A stretch of 7,971 nt of DNA from assembly GCA_023231065.1 (NCBI GenBank), contig JALNWE010000101.1:1-7971 (forward strand). The letters run 5' to 3'. Made by a program: the position numbers and the translations under genes. Positions 6,139 through 7,971 of the stretch are shown piece after piece. This DNA comes from Bacteroidales bacterium. Lineage in GTDB: Bacteria; Bacteroidota; Bacteroidia; Bacteroidales; FEN-979. Positions within the stretch are counted from its first letter, which is position 1. Each line of letters starts with the position of its first letter. A model generated the notes under the pieces. The model searched no databases, was not told the DNA's origin, and saw only the letters and a list, made by a program, of their open reading frames with translations.

Positions 6139-7965
6139 TTACTCCGATTTGAAGGCCATTAATACCTTGGATTTTTTATTCAATTCGGTAAAAGACGCGG
6201 ATAACTTTTCGATAGCGCCGGATACCTCTTTCGACATTTCAGTGGTTTTATTGAACTCCTCTGATGCATACTGGATATTGATGATTATTTTTTCGAAGAG
6301 GGACTCCATCTCGATCAGATAGGGTTTGATCTTGTTGGCTTCTTTACTTGAATCCTGGGCAAGCCTTTTTACTTCGGTCGCAACAATGCCAAAGCCTTTT
6401 CCGGAAGCGCCTGCTTTAGCTGCTTCAATGGAGGCATTCACGGACAAAACTTTTGTTTGCTGCGAAATATCATTCAGTGTTTCAGCAATGACATCAAAAT
6501 CCTGTATCAGGTGGGCATTTTTCCGGATCATTTCATTTAAACCGGCAAATTCTTTATTCAGGGATTCTGACATAGAATAAAGCCGGGATGAAATGCTGCT
6601 GATGGAATTGGAATTGGATGCCAGATCGTTGACAGTCCCGGTAATGGTTTCGGCCGTGTTCATGATGAGGGACCGCGTATAATAGTGACAGTTTTCGGGT
6701 TTATTCAGCCTGTTAAAAATGGCGATCGCCATTTGCTCACAATTGCCATAACCGCAGGATGAACAATTATAATGATCTGCATCAGAGAACTTGTTCATCC
6801 TGGTATAAATAGATTTAAATTCAGCGTTATCCGGGTATTGTAACGTGTTGTTTTGGCTCAGGTCTGGATATGTTCTGTAATACATTTTCTCATTCCAGTA
6901 TTTATCCAGGTTCCGGTGTAATTGACTTTTCCCTTTCCACCGTTTAAATTTGCTCCCTGAACCATAATCAGCCTGAACTTCTTTATTGCGTTTTTCCACA
7001 TAATACTCGATCATGTCAGGAGGTTCATGGCGGTTAAGTGTTCCGGGCCCCCCGTTACAGCCTTTTTCACAATTCAAACAATCAACCATAAACGGTGCAA
7101 ATCCCTTTCCGATCATTTCCGGGATTTTTTTCAGGTATTCGAAGATCGTCCCGGTACCTTCAATTTTTCGCGTAACATTGATCATTTCAGGGTTTTCGCG
7201 GATGGCCGTACGCAGCAGGCCGCCGGGAGTAGAAAACAATACGGCCCTTTCGGCAGGAGGGTTATCAAATCCAACCTCGGGAAAGTCGTCAAGCGATATA
7301 TCCTGATCCAGGAAATGCTGGTGAAGGGACTTCATGGTAATCGTGTAATCGCCCAAATTTACTTCGTCAAATTCGCGTTGTTTAGCCGGGCAGGGAGAGA
7401 TGAAAGCGACTTTATGGTTCCGGTACTCGCGGTAAAATTCCTTGATCATTTTAATCGTATGCATCACCGGGCTATCAGCAGGAGCGAGAAAAGGGATCAA
7501 CTCGGGCTGGTAAATTTCGATATAGGTGACAATGACCGGGCAAGGCTGGGAGATGATGGCAACGGGTTTGTTTTTTTCTGCATGTTCCATATATGATTTG
7601 ATAGTCAGCTCAGCGCCGAAACTGACATCAAAAACAGCCGCTATTCCGATGCTCTTCAGGTAACCGTTCATCCTAAGGTATTGATCGCGAAAATTGGAAG
7701 CGGCCGAAGGGGCGACCACCGCAACCATCGGTACACCTTGGTGCAGGTCATAAAAAAAGCGGGAAGTCCCGTCCGCGTATTTCCGGGCATCGTGCGTACA
7801 GGCATCAATACAGCTTCCGCATCCGATGCACATGTTGGCATTGACGGAGACATGGTCCTGGCTGCCGTCATTACAATATTTGACTGGGCAGGCAGAGATA
7901 CAGGCATGACAGTTTACGCATTTTTCCTTGTCAACCTCAATGATAGGGACGAGCGATTTTTGCAT
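6139..7965 (-). CDS. [FeFe]-hydrogenase-like sensor fused to a methyl-accepting chemotaxis signalling domain
   Basis: A 608-residue soluble fusion, probably a redox or H2 sensor. Domains in order: two [4Fe-4S] ferredoxin motifs, C16/C19/C22/C26 and C46/C49/C52/C56; an H-cluster domain (about 78-325); a four-Cys Fe-S module, C401/C404/C409/C426, in the PF04060-like pattern; and an MCP hairpin (about 435-605) with its tip at 'QQTKVLSVNASIEAAKAG' and 'GKGFGIVATEVKRLA'. H-cluster ligands are visible as C142 (SQPCP), C192 (SPCPAKQRE), C299 and C303 (CEKGC). Compared with catalytic enzymes (TSCCP, MPC..K..E, GGCxxGGGQP), the proton-transfer Cys is Pro141, the L2 Met is Ser190, and NGGPG replaces the GGGQ segment; C296 is extra. 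Ferredoxin, H domain, Fe-S module and then an output domain is the HydS-like sensory order, with MCP in place of PAS. No TM helix, HAMP or PAS is seen. An in-frame TAA (7969-7971) precedes the ATG, fixing the start. Neither maturases (HydEFG) nor CheA/CheW lie in the window. Confidence 0.92.
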   Translation of the reverse strand: MQKSLVPIIEVDKEKCVNCHACISACPVKYCNDGSQDHVSVNANMCIGCGSCIDACTHDARKYADGTSRFFYDLHQGVPMVAVVAPSAASNFRDQYLRMNGYLKSIGIAAVFDVSFGAELTIKSYMEHAEKNKPVAIISQPCPVIVTYIEIYQPELIPFLAPADSPVMHTIKMIKEFYREYRNHKVAFISPCPAKQREFDEVNLGDYTITMKSLHQHFLDQDISLDDFPEVGFDNPPAERAVLFSTPGGLLRTAIRENPEMINVTRKIEGTGTIFEYLKKIPEMIGKGFAPFMVDCLNCEKGCNGGPGTLNRHEPPDMIEYYVEKRNKEVQADYGSGSKFKRWKGKSQLHRNLDKYWNEKMYYRTYPDLSQNNTLQYPDNAEFKSIYTRMNKFSDADHYNCSSCGYGNCEQMAIAIFNRLNKPENCHYYTRSLIMNTAETITGTVNDLASNSNSISSISSRLYSMSESLNKEFAGLNEMIRKNAHLIQDFDVIAETLNDISQQTKVLSVNASIEAAKAGASGKGFGIVATEVKRLAQDSSKEANKIKPYLIEMESLFEKIIINIQYASEEFNKTTEMSKEVSGAIEKLSASFTELNKKSKVLMAFKSE

Positions 7966-7971
7966 CTTTTA

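Noticed and set aside
7027..7596. Long plus-strand open frame (189 codons) inside the hydrogenase-MCP gene
   Set aside because: It lies wholly antisense to a gene with clear conserved motifs and its translation shows no recognisable domain; a shadow frame.

Overview
The window looks like a chromosomal segment of a Bacteroidota bacterium, probably an anaerobe. The signs are: two lipoproteins with Cys-Lys-Lys just after the lipobox; start codons preceded by A/T-rich sequence instead of Shine-Dalgarno motifs; a TonB C-terminal domain with the 'YPGG...YP.EA...GIEG' pattern common in this phylum; an outer-membrane barrel ending in Phe; and a good match to the Bacteroidota -7 promoter element (TAnnTTTG). 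The anaerobic assignment rests only on the [FeFe]-hydrogenase-like gene. No rRNA, tRNA, IS element, CRISPR array or origin was seen, and no gene-free stretch exceeds about 165 bases.

Left part, plus strand (1-2974): the C-terminal half of a TolC-type outer-membrane efflux protein cut by the window edge; a small lipoprotein with an MmpS-like beta-sandwich pattern; and, 25 bp further on, a large lipoprotein with an Ig-like domain followed by a calcineurin-type metallophosphoesterase domain. The two lipoproteins are probably co-transcribed. All three products act in the cell envelope.

Middle part, minus strand (2988-5981): read in transcription order, a free-standing TonB C-terminal-domain protein without a membrane anchor, an MFS sugar porter, and an Omp85/BamA-type barrel without POTRA domains. 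Spacings of 54 and 21 bp suggest one transcript, with a promoter candidate at 6051-6083. A sugar or envelope transport role for the set is inference.

Right part, minus strand (6139-7965): a complete 608-residue soluble protein fusing two [4Fe-4S] ferredoxin clusters, an H-cluster ([FeFe]-hydrogenase) domain, a further four-Cys Fe-S module and a methyl-accepting chemotaxis signalling hairpin. The four H-cluster Cys ligands are kept but the proton-transfer Cys is replaced by Pro, so it looks like a redox or H2 sensor and not a turnover enzyme. This is the most interesting gene of the window. A low-GC hairpin with a T run lies between it and the TonB-like gene, overlapping the candidate promoter of the latter.
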